A DNA stretch of 64,000 bases, from positions 75,957,243 to 76,021,242 of the forward strand of contig NC_060248.1 in assembly GCF_921293095.1 (NCBI RefSeq). The letters are read 5' to 3'. Source of the stretch: Ischnura elegans (lineage: Eukaryota > Arthropoda > Insecta > Odonata > Coenagrionidae). A program made the translations under genes and the position numbers. Shown in pieces: positions 21,581 to 31,789 of the stretch; position 1 is the stretch's first letter; every line of letters starts with the position of its first letter. A model generated the notes under the pieces. It saw only the letters and a list, made by a program, of their open reading frames with translations. It was not told the DNA's origin and ran no database searches.

Positions 21581-21894
21581 ATCAGGATTCTTCTGTATTC
21601 ATAAGATAATAAATGTAAATATTTTTAAATTATTGATGTTTGATGAATTGATGTTTATATTTGTGAAGTAATTGATGTTAATATTAATGAAGTGATTGAT
21701 GTTAATAAATTGAAAAGAATGCACACGCATGTATTTTTAATGTTATTATTTAAGTGGTAGTCGAGTCCTTTTTCCAACCCTTGCCGGTCCTTTGTACTGT
21801 GGAATACAACACTTCATGAAAGGTTTCCGGACCCTTAGTTGTTGAATCAGGACATCTCCTCGCCAAATGTCAATCCTTCACCTCCACCCGATTA

Positions 21895-22025
21895 GATGAA
21901 TGTGGACACTTCGTTGACACTTCGAGTCGCCTATATCCTAACACTTCAGTGTTCCAAAAAACACTTCCCCGACTCCTCGTCAACGCTTCGTTGATCCTTC
22001 CAGAACACTTCGCCAACACTTCGTG
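21895..22025. repeat. Right sub-terminal ACACTTCG array of the EnSpm-like element
   Basis: At least six ACACTTC(G) or CGCTTCG motifs in about 130 bp, matching the motif of the array at 12668-12910. It is interrupted at 22030 by the inner element; the flank resumes at 23738 with GGACACTTCG and then the outer terminal repeat. Confidence 0.5.
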
Positions 22026-22062
22026 GCAATCCCTGATAAAAATAAACTCCTCCATTAAGGAG

Positions 22063-22410
22063 AGGTTTACCCTCCATTGAGGGTACAGGAAGGATAGGTG
22101 TACCCTTCCTGTACCCTTCAGCAAGGGTACACGAAGGGTATTTTAGAACATTGGTGGGTACGCTCTCTCCTTCCTGGAGGGTACGGGAAGGGTTTGGCCA
22201 GCCTCGATGAAGGGTACAGGAAGGATAAGTGTACCCTTCCTGTACCCTTCAGCAAGGGTACACGAAGGATAGGTGTACCCTTCCTGTACCCTTCAGCAAG
22301 GGTACACGAAGGGTATTTTAGAACATTGGTGGGTACGCCCTCTCCTTCCTGGAGGGTACGGGAAGGGTTTGGCCAGCCTCAATGAAGGGTACAGGAAGGG
22401 TAGGATAAAA
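22063..22410. repeat. Left-arm minisatellite, 175-bp higher-order repeat
   Basis: Built from GGGTACAGGAAGG/CCTTCCTGTACCC blocks in both orientations. A longer unit (TTTTAGAACATTGGTGGGTA and its neighbours) recurs with a 175-bp spacing (22141 and 22316), the copies being nearly identical. Internal complementarity would let a single strand fold extensively. Confidence 0.75.
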
Positions 22411-22529
22411 TAAAAACTAAAAATCCATAAATTAATATAAAAATTTAAAAAATCGCTAATAAACTTAATTAAACGAATGGGGATGAGTTGCAACAGTGAT
22501 TTCTAAAGTTATAGGGCATAAAAAAATTA

Positions 22530-22640
22530 GCCTTCACGTGGTCTTGAACCCATGACCTACCTATTACAACATCTCGAACTAGAGACTTAACAACCTCGGC
22601 TATCGAGGTACTTGTCAGGAATAGTTTCTCAACGGAACTT
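22530..22640 (-). repeat. tRNA-like SINE segment
   Basis: On the minus strand: ACCTCGATAGCCGAGGTTGT (A-box-like region), a Pol III B-box-like GGGTTCAAGACC, then AAGGCTAATTTTTTT. It lacks a foldable tRNA anticodon arm and is read as a SINE head rather than a tRNA gene. Confidence 0.35.
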
Positions 22641-22869
22641 ATACTACAAAATCTTAAGATGAGAATCGCACCCGGGCCTATGTGGAAGAAAGCTGTGACT
22701 TTTTTCTACCACACCTATTTCGTTTCAGAAAATAAGATCGGCATTCTAATACTGAACATCTCTCTAGCGATGTCTCATTGTCAGCCACACAAATAGGTTA
22801 CATCCTAAAACGTGAATGGAAGAACTTCTAAATGAGCTTTTTTCACACAATTACAGAAACTATTGTGTA

Positions 22870-23133
22870 CAGTGGCGTAGTCAGGAATTTCGTTTGGGGG
22901 GGGTCCAAAACCAGGTGGGAAAAGTTTTGAAAAACAGGATAGTAAGTATTGGAATTCAACTTATTCAAACACTTTTCATAATCGAAAAAACTTCAATAGT
23001 CAAAGAAATATTTTTTAAATTCATTATTTTTTAATATTTTGATTTCTATTATGAAGGAAAATGATTGTGTTTTTATACTTCGGGGGGGCGGAGGGTCCGA
23101 ACCCTCCGGACCCCACCCCTGGATACGCCACTG
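22870..23133. mobile_element. hAT-type MITE (CAGTGGCGTA ends)
   Basis: 264 bp. Left end CAGTGGCGTAGTCAGGA; right end, reversed, CAGTGGCGTATCCAGGG. A G-rich run follows the left end and a C-rich run precedes the right end. The 8-base flanks ATTGTGTA and AATATGTA agree at six positions, consistent with a decayed 8-bp duplication. No coding capacity. Confidence 0.6.
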
Positions 23134-23309
23134 AATATGTATATTATTGTTTTCCTTAAGGAAATTTTAAAGATTAGTTGTGTAGCCCGTCTATATTTGC
23201 TTTCAAAGACTTCTTACGTTCTTGTACGGAACTCAATACTCTTTAGCAGGTGAAAGTGGCTAAGGAGAGTCTTTCAGGATATGTTTTCTTCAGTTATAAA
23301 TGCTAAGTC

Positions 23310-23640
23310 CCAAGGAAGGGTCCACGAAGGATTTTTCTCTCCTTCCCTTACCCTTAATGGTGGGTAGAGGAAGGGTACACGGATGGTAAGGGAAGGAGTT
23401 CCAAGGAAGGGGACACGAAGGATTTTTCTCTCCTTCCCTTACCATTAATGGTGGGTAGAGGAAGGGTGCACGGATGGTTAGGGAAGGAGTTCCAAGGAAG
23501 GGTACACGAAGGATTTTTCTCTCCTTCCCTCACCCTTAATGGTGGGTAGAGGAAGGGTACACGGATGATAAGGGAAGGAGTTCCAAGGAAGGGTACACGA
23601 AGGATTTTTCTCTCCTTCCCTTACCCTTAATGGTGGGTAG
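23310..23640. repeat. Right-arm minisatellite, exact 91-bp period
   Basis: CCAAGGAAGGG starts at 23310, 23401, 23492 and 23583, giving a strict 91-bp period with about 3.6 copies. Each unit contains TACACGAAGGATTTTTCTCT and a TTAATGGTGGGTAGAGG segment. Copies differ at only a few bases, so the array is young or homogenised. Confidence 0.85.
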
Positions 23641-23766
23641 GGCGTGGGTTCTGCAAGGGTAACTACCCACCATGAAGGATGCCACCCTTCCTGTACCCTT
23701 CCTGTACCCACCATGGTGGAGTTTATTTTTGTCAGGGATGCATTCCGGACACTTCGAAAACTCTTT

Positions 23767-23779
23767 ATTTTTACCAGGG
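23767..23779 (-). repeat. Right terminal inverted repeat of the EnSpm-like element
   Basis: ATTTTTACCAGGG, exact complement of 12654-12666, followed by GA as on the left side. Confidence 0.55.
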
Positions 23780-23838
23780 GAAGTAGCCCACTGGAACCTT
23801 CCAATGAAAATTCAGCTGTGGTATACTGTAATTATATG

Positions 23839-23877
23839 AGTAACTGAACGAATGAAAGGTTCATTCGTTCAGTTACT
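23839..23877. repeat. Perfect 18-bp-arm hairpin
   Basis: AGTAACTGAACGAATGAA (23839-23856), 3-base loop, and exact complement (23860-23877). It lies just outside the EnSpm-like element. Confidence 0.7.
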
Positions 23878-23889
23878 TATTATGTTACA

Positions 23890-24057
23890 GAGAGATTATC
23901 AGAGCTACTTAGAGGTATTTTATAATTTTTAAATGGGAAAATACCAAAAATCTGTATTTGGCATGAAAAATACATTCAGGTCATGTATTTGAAATACCAA
24001 ATACAAATAAAAAATGTATTTGAAAATACATTAGTTTGAAATACTGTCCAGCCCTGG
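23890..24057. repeat. AT-rich repeat ending in a hAT-like terminus
   Basis: A run of alternating AAATAC/GTATTT words leads to ACTGTCCAGCCCTG at 24044-24057. Read in reverse this is CAGGGCTGGACAGTATTT, a hAT-type end. The other end was not found; probably a truncated non-autonomous copy. Confidence 0.35.
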
Positions 24058-24752
24058 GTATACCTATACATGTATGCTAATATAGCTTGGTATATTGAGG
24101 GAGAGAAAACTTGATTACTTTGCCAGGGATATCATCACTCCCTGAGCAATACTTGTTTCCTAGTTTGAGGCCTATGTTGATGATTTCATCGCCGGTAACA
24201 GAACTTAAATATTGGAAAGGAGTACCTACTCTTTGTTGTTGATTGTTAAATTCATGAGTAGGAGTCTGCTTCTTATTGAGGGGGCAATTTTACCGGGAAT
24301 CTTTATAAAATAATTATTAAATTGTTTTAAATTTTATTAGGGTTGGATTGTACGACACCAGTAGTGATGAGTTCAATATTTTGTGAAGAACTGATTACAC
24401 CATTCACTCTTTGAATAATTATAAGTTTTAGTTCAGTTGGCCGAGTTAGCGGGCAAAATATCAATACAAGTTAATTTTGAGTTTATTATATATCCGCAAG
24501 ATATTTATTGATTTGTTTGAATTCAAGTTCCGCATAGTCATTTCTGCACGAAAAGATTTAAATTTAATGGAAATAAAGGGGCGTGTTAGATTCGCACACC
24601 CCGCCACTCCCCTGAGTAACTCCTCTCTTCGACACAGGTGTCGTGGTGTCGTTACAAAGCTAGCTTTATGATTGGCTCGTTTCACATTTAAAATTCTTCA
24701 GGTTGTGGTGGTTCGTAACTGCCAAAGCTAAAGCGAAAGGCATCGCTGAAAA
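24058..24752 (+). promoter_or_regulatory. Intergenic region and presumed UBE2C promoter
   Basis: No gene in the distal part. The last 180 bp before the UBE2C start is less AT-rich and contains an inverted CCAAT box (ATTGG, 24671-24675) about 80 bp upstream of the ATG. CCAAT boxes are usual in promoters of mitotic genes. No TATA box is evident; the transcription start cannot be placed. Confidence 0.3.
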
Positions 24753-27108
24753 ATGGCTCAAAATATTAATCCTTTCCATACTTCTTCTACACCTTCTGTA
24801 AAAACTAACGAAGAACGGCAGGCTCCTTCCAAAGACAGTCATGCAGTGACTAAAAGGTGGGCATTATTTTCCTTAATTGTCGGTAAATATATTCCTTCGT
24901 TTTCGAACCGTTTCCTTTCGGATGGAGCAGTTAGTCGAAACTTTAGTACAGCTAAGTCTACGATTCTGAGTTTTTGACTGATGAGTAAGAATTTTGCGTT
25001 ATTCACGTTTCATGAAATAATTTTTTTAAATATGGGTAGTGATTTGCTCTTGTGGTTGGTCAATTTTATCCGTTATGTTTTCGAATGTGCTTCTTTGCTA
25101 GTAGTTCTTAATGGTATTTATGATAGCCTTTCTATGATTTAATGTTACTCAACCCATTTTATTCTTTGTGATCATATTATAGGTTGCAGAAAGAGCTGAT
25201 GGTGTTAATGGTGCGTTGTGTCACGAATCGAAATAAATCGGGTGTAATTTGCAACTTGACTACGTTGCGTTTGTAAGAGCACTATTTAACGTTTTTTGTC
25301 AATTTCTTTGTAGATGAGCTCAGAGAAAAGTGTTTCCGCGTTTCCAGAAGGAGAAAATTTATTTAAATGGATAGGTACTATTCATGGACCTGAAGGGACA
25401 GTGAGTACAGTTTCACGTCAGTCATATATGGTTATTTGTTCTAAACATCTAATCGCCATCAATTGTCACTTATTCTTCATAACCTGTTCAGAAGTTGTAG
25501 ATTTATAGGAGTGATATGAAAATTAAAATTCTTGTTCATTGTTTTTTCGCAGGTATATGGTGGCTTGGTTTTTAAGCTTAGTCTGGACTTTCCTAATAGC
25601 TATCCGTATGCAGCCCCTGTGGTGAAATTTGTTACTCCTTGTTTTCATCCAAACGTTGATATATATGGAAACATATGCCTTGATATATTGAAGGAAAAGT
25701 GGTCTGCACTCTATGATGTTCGCACAATCCTTTTGTCTATTCAATCCCTCTTAGGAGGTAAGTGACCTTTCTTCATAAACGTTGTTTAGATGCGAGAACG
25801 GGATTATATATTCGATTATGAGGATTATTGCTATGCAATGAAAACTTAAGGGATAGTTCGTTTAGTAAATTTTGAGGTATTTTTTTCCTTACCTCAAAGC
25901 ATAGTATATGTGAGTACCTTACTCACATGTGCTATGCTTTGTTGCATTGCCATATGAATTATGGTATTGAACTTAGGGGCCATTCATCATCCACCAATAA
26001 TTTATTTAAAATGCAGAAAAAGGCAGTAAGAATAGTCTCATTTTCTCACCCAAGGGATCATTGCAAGCCTGTCTTCTCCAAGCTTGGGATTACGATTCTC
26101 TACAGCTTGTACATATATAAATGCCTTTGCAGTGTCAAAGATAATCTGTGCTCCTTGGAAAAAAGGTCCAATTTTCATAATCATACACAAGGAATAGTGA
26201 CACCCTAGATGTCCCTTATTGCAGGTTAAGCCAAAACAGGAATTCATTTGACAATTAAAAATTCGTTTTTTTAACAGATTGCCCCCAGAAGCTAAAGTTG
26301 TGAGGGTGTCAAAGTTTAAAAAAGTTATACATGACTGGCTATCAAAAAAAGCCTTTTACTCCATGAATGAGTTTTTCAAATGTGAAATTGTGTTGCCCTT
26401 AATTGATGCATAATCCTAATGATTTTGCCATATGTATTTTGTGTATTTAATTCCTATGTGTATGGGGAAGACTATTGCAAATTCAAATTTGTTTAATAGC
26501 CAATAAAACTATTATTATTGTTTATTAATGTGTATCTAATGAGATCATGTCCCATAATGGCATAAATTTAGCATATAAAATTCTGTTTGGTTCAGTTTGT
26601 GCACCACTGGAGATTGGATTATGGTGACACATTTTCATCCTTCTTAGTGTCATTATTATGACCATTTTGGACGTAGCGCATTAGTTTGATGGTTATCCCA
26701 CTTATTATACTCTGTTGTAGTTTTGCATGTGGAACTATGTGTTAAGGTTTGCCATTTGAGCATATTATGGTGTGATTACATGGTGGGTAATTACTGATGC
26801 TCGAACCATTTTTAAAGGCAAATCGAAGTTGTAAAAGATCTCAACTTGCTTTAAGACATTTTCAGTTGAAGGATGATGGTGCTATATACACAGTCACAGT
26901 ATGAGCGTTAAACTGTGTAGTTTAGTCTTAAGTCTATGGGGTGTACTTGGCAATATATACGTAGCATTGGTCTAATGGGAACAATCAAATTTCAGAGCCT
27001 AACAATGATAGTCCCCTGAATTCCACTGCTGCTGAAATGTGGAGCAATCAAGCACTCTTCAAAGATCATCTCTTGGAGACTTATCATCAAGAAAGAAAAT
27101 CCAATTAG
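24753..27108 (+). CDS. UBE2C: Ubiquitin-conjugating enzyme E2 C (APC/C-specific E2)
   Basis: Five exons: 24753-24856, 25183-25210, 25314-25400, 25553-25757, 26996-27108; all introns GT-AG. The spliced product is 178 aa (human UBE2C has 179). A short disordered N-terminus (residues 1-34) precedes the UBC fold starting [11 protein letters not shown]. Further landmarks: [32 protein letters not shown], the HPN motif at 105-107 and catalytic Cys115 in [20 protein letters not shown] (human Cys114). It ends with the characteristic family C-terminus [17 protein letters not shown]2C (Drosophila vihar) loads ubiquitin onto cyclin B and securin with the anaphase-promoting complex at mitotic exit. The 28-bp second exon and residue-level conservation make misassignment very unlikely. 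Intron 4 (1.2 kb) holds a truncated LINE. Confidence 0.95.
25894..26529 (+). mobile_element. 5'-truncated LINE fragment (CR1/jockey-like) in UBE2C intron 4
   Basis: From 25927 the + strand reads [45 protein letters not shown], then [12 protein letters not shown] and [21 protein letters not shown]. This is the C-terminal thumb and tail region of RT in CR1/jockey-type LINEs, with frame breaks. It ends in an ATTATTATT simple-repeat tail near 26520. The 5' end is an inverted duplication of its own first 22 bases (25894-25915 against 25922-25943, two mismatches), as left by snap-back joining. Confidence 0.7.
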
Positions 27109-27870
27109 GAAGCTACTGAATGGTAAGAGAAATGGTCTTCTTTTCACTCATCTTCACTTTTTCGGTAACATCTCCATTTTGTTTTTAGGACTTGGCTGCG
27201 GAAAATGGTATTCTCCGTGGAATGGTAACTGATGAGAAGTTGGTCAAATTGTAAAAATTTGAATGATGTGTAGTTGATAAGTAGCCATAGTTTTGTAGAA
27301 ATGTAATGCCCTCTATTATCTTTCACGCTTATCACTTGTTTTGTGGTGCTCAGCTATACTTTTGGATCTTTTTTATGATTATTAAAACACAACCAGTGGG
27401 GTTATTTCATCCAGGCCATGACACCCACCATATCAGATTTTAATTATAAAATTAAAGTTTCTTCCTTTCAAGTGTACATGATTCGGTAAAGTTTCTATCA
27501 CATCTGTCACATAGTTTTTGCAAAACCAAATGAGATCCAGGGAATCTGCAGTTTTTCATTTACTGGAGTCTATGGTGGTACTTGAACTTAACAAAGAAAA
27601 ACTTTTACTCTGGACTGTGATTTACTTTGATACACAAACATACCGTGACTAATGTTTTCGATGCAACTTTCAAAAGTCTCGTATTTCAGGATACTAAATC
27701 ACCTTCCCTTATTAAAATTAAGGTTACATAAAAAAAAACAAGGTAAGAATACCTTGCAGTGTATACTCAAAGCAAACAAATTTCTAAAGTATGAGAATGA
27801 ATCACAACAAATCAATTATGCTAGCACTAGATGAGCCAGAGATAATCAGGGTGAATAACCCTTAATGTTT
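27109..27870 (+). other. UBE2C 3' flank, no other gene seen
   Basis: AT-rich sequence after the stop codon. A possible ATTAAA polyadenylation signal is at about 27380; no AATAAA is evident nearer. Short open frames show no domains. Confidence 0.4.
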
Positions 27871-28333
27871 TCAGTAATTCCTAGAATCTCCAACTCTTGA
27901 AGGATTTAATACAGGCAATCTTAATTTACATGGAATTCTCCTTATTGATTGAACAACAGGTCTTACTACACAAAGATCTTCTGCTTTGTATTTGCGCACA
28001 AATCCGACGACATTTTCCTCTAATTCTTTGAATCTGCCGAGACCCCCGAAATGACTTCCGCGATGTATTAGTGCTTTGCAAGCGAGGTAACTGCTCTTTC
28101 CAAAGTCGCACCGACTTTCTTTCCACACCAAAGTTTTCAGCCGCCATATGAATACTATGATTTACGGCGTATTCTGCAACGGCTATTTTGAAATTGGCAT
28201 CGAAACTCCGTCTTTGATGGCTTCTTATCTGCCGCAGGATTGATCCTCGTCTTTCTACTTGATCCATCACCTCACTGTTGAACGTAAAATTATTTTTAAT
28301 AAAGAAAACATCGCTGAAATAATTGCGAAACAT
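27871..28333 (-). pseudogene. Pogo/Brinker-type HTH DNA-binding fragment
   Basis: On the minus strand from 28333 the frame reads HQRRSFDANFKIAVAEYAVN, AENFGVERKSVRLWKEQLP, matching the N-terminal helix-turn-helix (Brinker/CENP-B-like) seen in pogo-type transposases and related host proteins (pattern RRSYDxxFKLxVVEYAExx...FGVxxKxVRxWRKQ). A frame change near 28060 is followed by RFKELEENVVGFVRKYKAED in the next frame, the expected second helix region (ELEEELxxWI). The DDE domain is absent, so this is a broken transposon fragment or pseudogene. Confidence 0.55.
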
Positions 28334-29074
28334 TATGTGACGTAATTTATCGATCCTACTTATCCTGGCAAATTGAAGATATTCCTCAATAAATTGATCA
28401 CACTTTCGATGCTGAGTCGCTGGAAATGCAGTAATGCCGGCGCTTCTGGTTTAAAGCCGTCGATTATTGCGCCTTTTCAGAAACAAATGCATCAACTATT
28501 GCGCATTCTTGTTCTGTGGAGGCGGTAAAGGCAGTGGTTGTAAACACGAACTGCACGGGTACATGGACGTATAGTATCTACGGACGCAATGGATTGCTTA
28601 ATCGTCATGAAAGGTTCACTTTGTTTATTTTTCGCAATGATTTAAATCGTGTAACTCTTAAAAGAGCGACGGGTACATATTCTATTGATTCAATTCTAGT
28701 GTTCGATTAATGTAATGATAGTGTGTGTTTAGTTTTGATTTTAATTATTTATTGTTTTGCGTCATTATAAGTGATCAGTGCCGATTGAATTATTCTAGCA
28801 ATACTTTTCCAAGAAAAATTAACGGCTACCCGTTGGATTCCGTGAAAACGCATATTCTGTATGCTATTTGAATCAGAAGAATCGTATCTTTACAACATTT
28901 GTGGTAAAAATTGTCTTAATTTCCGGTAAAATGTGGCAGTATTTACTCATATCTCCGATTATAATCCTCATAAATATACTCAAATAGAAAGACTACGAGA
29001 ACATTAGCCAATATGCCGTTATTTATAACTTGATGGTCACCTCTAGTATGCTAAACTGGATTACACTCTATTAT
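28334..29074. other. No supported feature
   Basis: AT-rich intergenic DNA; the only open frame of note (28516-28710, +) has no recognisable similarity and no splice context. Confidence 0.45.
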
Positions 29075-29133
29075 AGTCCCCCCCCCCCCCTTACTTTTCC
29101 TCGGCCATTTTTGGAAAAAAAAGGGGGGACTAC
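29075..29133. repeat. Short pogo/Tigger-like MITE relic
   Basis: TAGTCCCCCC...TTTTCC and GGAAAAAAAAGGGGGGACTA face each other over about 20 bp, followed by CATTCGAAGATATACGGTA, a word often seen beside pogo-type MITEs. Only about 60 bp; a deletion derivative. Confidence 0.35.
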
Positions 29134-29149
29134 ATTCGAAGATATACGG

Positions 29150-29715
29150 TATATTGCACTAGAACCCACTGACCTCTAAATTCTGTCTTTACTTCAACGA
29201 ATAGGTCTAAATTCAAGTTGATATCTTGAACATGTTTCATGTTTCTGTCCTGAAAACCTTTCTTGTTGCATATCCCGTGAAGGCTAAGGATATCTGGTCC
29301 TGCTTGAACTTTGTCCCAAGGCTTTACTTTGATGATGGTATCATTCATTTAATCTACTCCAGCATAATATACCTTGAACATACAAACATCTGAAGCGACT
29401 GCTGCAAAATCCTTGGTAGATTGAATAGAGCATCATTGTCATCCTCACTAGTCTCTTGACATTCAGTCAGTTCTCCAGAATTGCATTCAGAAGAACTATT
29501 GTGAGCTGGATTTTTTAGCTTAAGTTTGCCTGCTCTTCACTGTCAGTTTGTCCCTTTCATACTTTTTTCTTTGTCAGTTTCTCTCTGCTTTTTTTCGTAA
29601 ATAATTTATCCTCTTCCTTACTTTTTTTAAGAACCCGTCATGATCATTTGCTTTGAGACTACCACACATTTTCTTTACTCTAGCAGCAACAGTTGACTTA
29701 GGTTTTTCCACCACC
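29150..29715 (-). pseudogene. Unidentified coding relics
   Basis: On the minus strand 29715-29580 reads MVVEKPKSTVAARVKKMCGS..LKKVRKRINYLRKKAERN, a basic stretch with coiled-coil potential. After stops, 29348-29150 reads an open frame with IIKVKPWDKVQAGPDILSLHG. I do not recognise either. The clustering on one strand suggests an old transposon gene. Confidence 0.2.
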
Positions 29716-29719
29716 ATTT

Positions 29720-30970
29720 AAATTCTGAAAAAGCATTAAATTTCTAATCTTAAAAGTTTCAGGCATTACTCTGTGGTGCTTATGTAAACTTACTTAAAAT
29801 AAAAATACTTCGTGTAGTCCACATTGATTATTTTCTGACCTTGATCCCCTTGAAGTAATCAGTCACAAAAATAACTTGCTATAATAGCTCGTGCACTGAA
29901 ACATGTATAGTGTGCTGGCTAAAGGCGACTGTAGATTCTAGTAACAACAAACATCTAATCAAGAACAACTATCCCAGTGATTTCACAACTGAGGTCTACC
30001 ACACACTGAGACAAAAGAAACTTAAGTTCCTACTTCTTGTCTTGAAGAACTAGAGATTATTGAGGTGACAAAATCAAATGAAACATAGGAGTTAAACAAT
30101 CATGTTTTACCATTTCATTCACTGTACTTTATCTAACCCTCTCTACCCTCCCTCTATGCACCTAAAATTTCACTTGTTCTTCTGTTTACTACAATCCATA
30201 CTTTCAACCACAACATCTACTCCTCTGCCACTTTGTAATTTTATGATATATACATGATACCTGGCCCTTATACCAACTGATGCCAAACTCCCCAATGTTG
30301 AGTGCCCAGAGCAAAATTTTAGGTTTTAATTACCATAGACCTAGACTCTTCTGGCCTATATGTAAATATGGCTTCATTTTCTGTTTTAGAGTTAAATATT
30401 ATCAACATTTAGTAATGATATCACATAATGAATTCATTTTAATGTGCATTGCACATTATTTTGTGTAATGTCTCGTACATAACATTACGTATGGAACAGA
30501 AAGAAATTGTACATTAGGATATGTTTAAATTCAATTACTTTTTTACAACATAATAATCATTTAGTTTGACACATCCTGTTTAGAAAATTGTAACTAGAGT
30601 AGCTGTCTGTCAGGAAACTTGGTGAAAAAAGAAATTTATCTATTTTATGTTATGTACGGGACAAAGAAACATAGTATTTTTAAACACTGTGTTTTACCTT
30701 TATATTATAGCAAAATTAATATACCTTTGTGATAGAAATTCTTAAATGGTGCTATATTTTGATATTATAATTACCAAGACAAATAAAAATAGCATTTACT
30801 AAAGCATTGATATGGTAACACAACCTATGAAATGGTAATTTTTGAACACCTGATGAAGAGACGGCTTTGAACCTAGGTTACCTACATATTTAAACATATT
30901 TGACATAAATTCTTAGTAAATACTCATAATATAGCCTTATAAGAAGACAATCATGATATAATAGGTTAAA
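29720..30970. other. No supported feature
   Basis: Very AT-rich intergenic sequence without domain-bearing open frames, clear inverted repeats or tandem arrays. Confidence 0.45.
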
Positions 30971-30974
30971 TGAT

Positions 30975-31245
30975 ATCTTTAAGAGCGACGCAGTGAACAT
31001 AATATTAGAGCCACACTACATTTCCAGGTCCGATAGACGCGATAAATTACGAGAGATGTTTTGCTGAACGGATAGTTATGGGAATACATACGTTTTTCCC
31101 CCGAACCATAAAGGACTTTAATAAACGCTAGTCCCAACCTTGTTAGAGTACTTTTTTTTTCAGTTGTAAATGGCTGGTGACCTAACAACCCCTGCCACAG
31201 GCCTTTTAGGCGGCTTGCGGGGTTTTATGTAGATGTAGGAATGTA
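30975..31245 (+). mobile_element. LINE 3'-end fragment (CR1/jockey-like)
   Basis: The + strand reads SRSDRRDKLREMFC..TDSYGNTYVF and FPRTIKDFNKR before a stop, the usual C-terminal end of such ORF2 proteins (FFPRTIxxWN). A short 3' UTR with CCTTTTAGGCGGCTTGCGGG follows, then a GTAGATGTAG simple-repeat tail at about 31230-31245. Confidence 0.5.
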
Positions 31246-31449
31246 AAAAAAAAATATTTTTTTTTCCAAAAGTTACCTATTTTAATGTAATGGCCCTAAT
31301 GCCAGCAGTCTCTCGAAGAGCGTTGCTTTGATTGGTAACTCTTTTGTCGATCTTTAAACTGTAATTTTTCAAAGATTCAATGCAACTTCAATACCTGATT
31401 GCTGTGAAAGCTTTTTATGAAGACATGCCATCTCTGCAGTCTGTCTTAA

Positions 31450-31762
31450 CCCTTTTACTGCCAACGGGCCGATATATCGGCCCTCACTGATTGAGCGAAA
31501 ACTGCCAGGGGCAGATTTATCGTCTCGAATTATTTCACTTTTTTTTGTGACTGTGACCTTTTCAATGGCTGTAATTTATGTAAACCCCCATAATCTATCC
31601 ATGGTGATAAGATGTAAATATGTCTTAAGAATTGGGAAATCTAGACATATTAAATAAAATTAAGTTGTTGAAAAATTTTTAAATCTGAAATGCTGCTTCT
31701 TCTGGAAAATAGCCTTGGCAGTCTTCGTACATCCCACTTGAAATGGGCTGGCAGTAAAAGGG
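31450..31762. mobile_element. piggyBac-type MITE
   Basis: 313 bp bounded by TTAA on both sides (31446-31449, 31763-31766). The ends are exact 14-bp inverted repeats, CCCTTTTACTGCCA. A TTAA target and CCC-starting termini are the signature of piggyBac elements. No coding capacity. Confidence 0.75.
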
Positions 31763-31789
31763 TTAAAGATATTGTAGTGTTTCAAAGTA

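Larger units (their letters stand above)
22031..23737. mobile_element. Inner minisatellite-bearing non-autonomous element
   Basis: The left end CCCTGATAAAAATAAACTCC (22031) and right end, read in reverse, CCCTGACAAAAATAAACTCC (23737) differ at one base in 20. They share the CCCTGRYAAAAAT core with the outer EnSpm-like element. Flanking AT on both sides fits the same 2-bp target duplication size. Each arm is filled with tandem repeats of GGGTACAGGAAGG / GGGTACACGAAGG type, the left and right arms being largely complementary, a layout recalling foldback elements. The centre holds a tRNA-like SINE segment and a hAT-type MITE. No coding capacity. Probably mobilised by the same transposase as the outer element (inference). 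Confidence 0.6.
12654..23779 (-). mobile_element. CACTA/EnSpm-like transposon, opened by two nested insertions
   Basis: The left end at 12654 reads CCCTGGTAAAAAT and the right end 23767-23779 is its exact complement. Both are flanked by GA (12652-12653 and 23780-23781), a 2-bp target duplication. Just inside both ends lie arrays of GAAGTGT/ACACTTC motifs, the sub-terminal repeat layout typical of CACTA elements. A single transposase-like gene lies on the minus strand (13792 to about 21275). Removing the LINE (13821-19470 plus one target copy) and the inner element (22031-23737) leaves about 3.8 kb, a reasonable size for one autonomous element. TIR matching and the family link are inferences by eye; known animal EnSpm TIRs usually begin CACT, so the superfamily could be a relative. 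Confidence 0.55.

Noticed and set aside
23310-23640. Regular 91-bp repeats suggesting a CRISPR-like array
   Set aside because: The whole 91-bp unit is repeated with no unique spacers, and the sequence is eukaryotic; it is a minisatellite.
29150-29348. A third acid phosphatase or other host exon
   Set aside because: The reading shows none of the phosphatase motifs, and the last exon of the second phosphatase was found at 36591-36445 instead.
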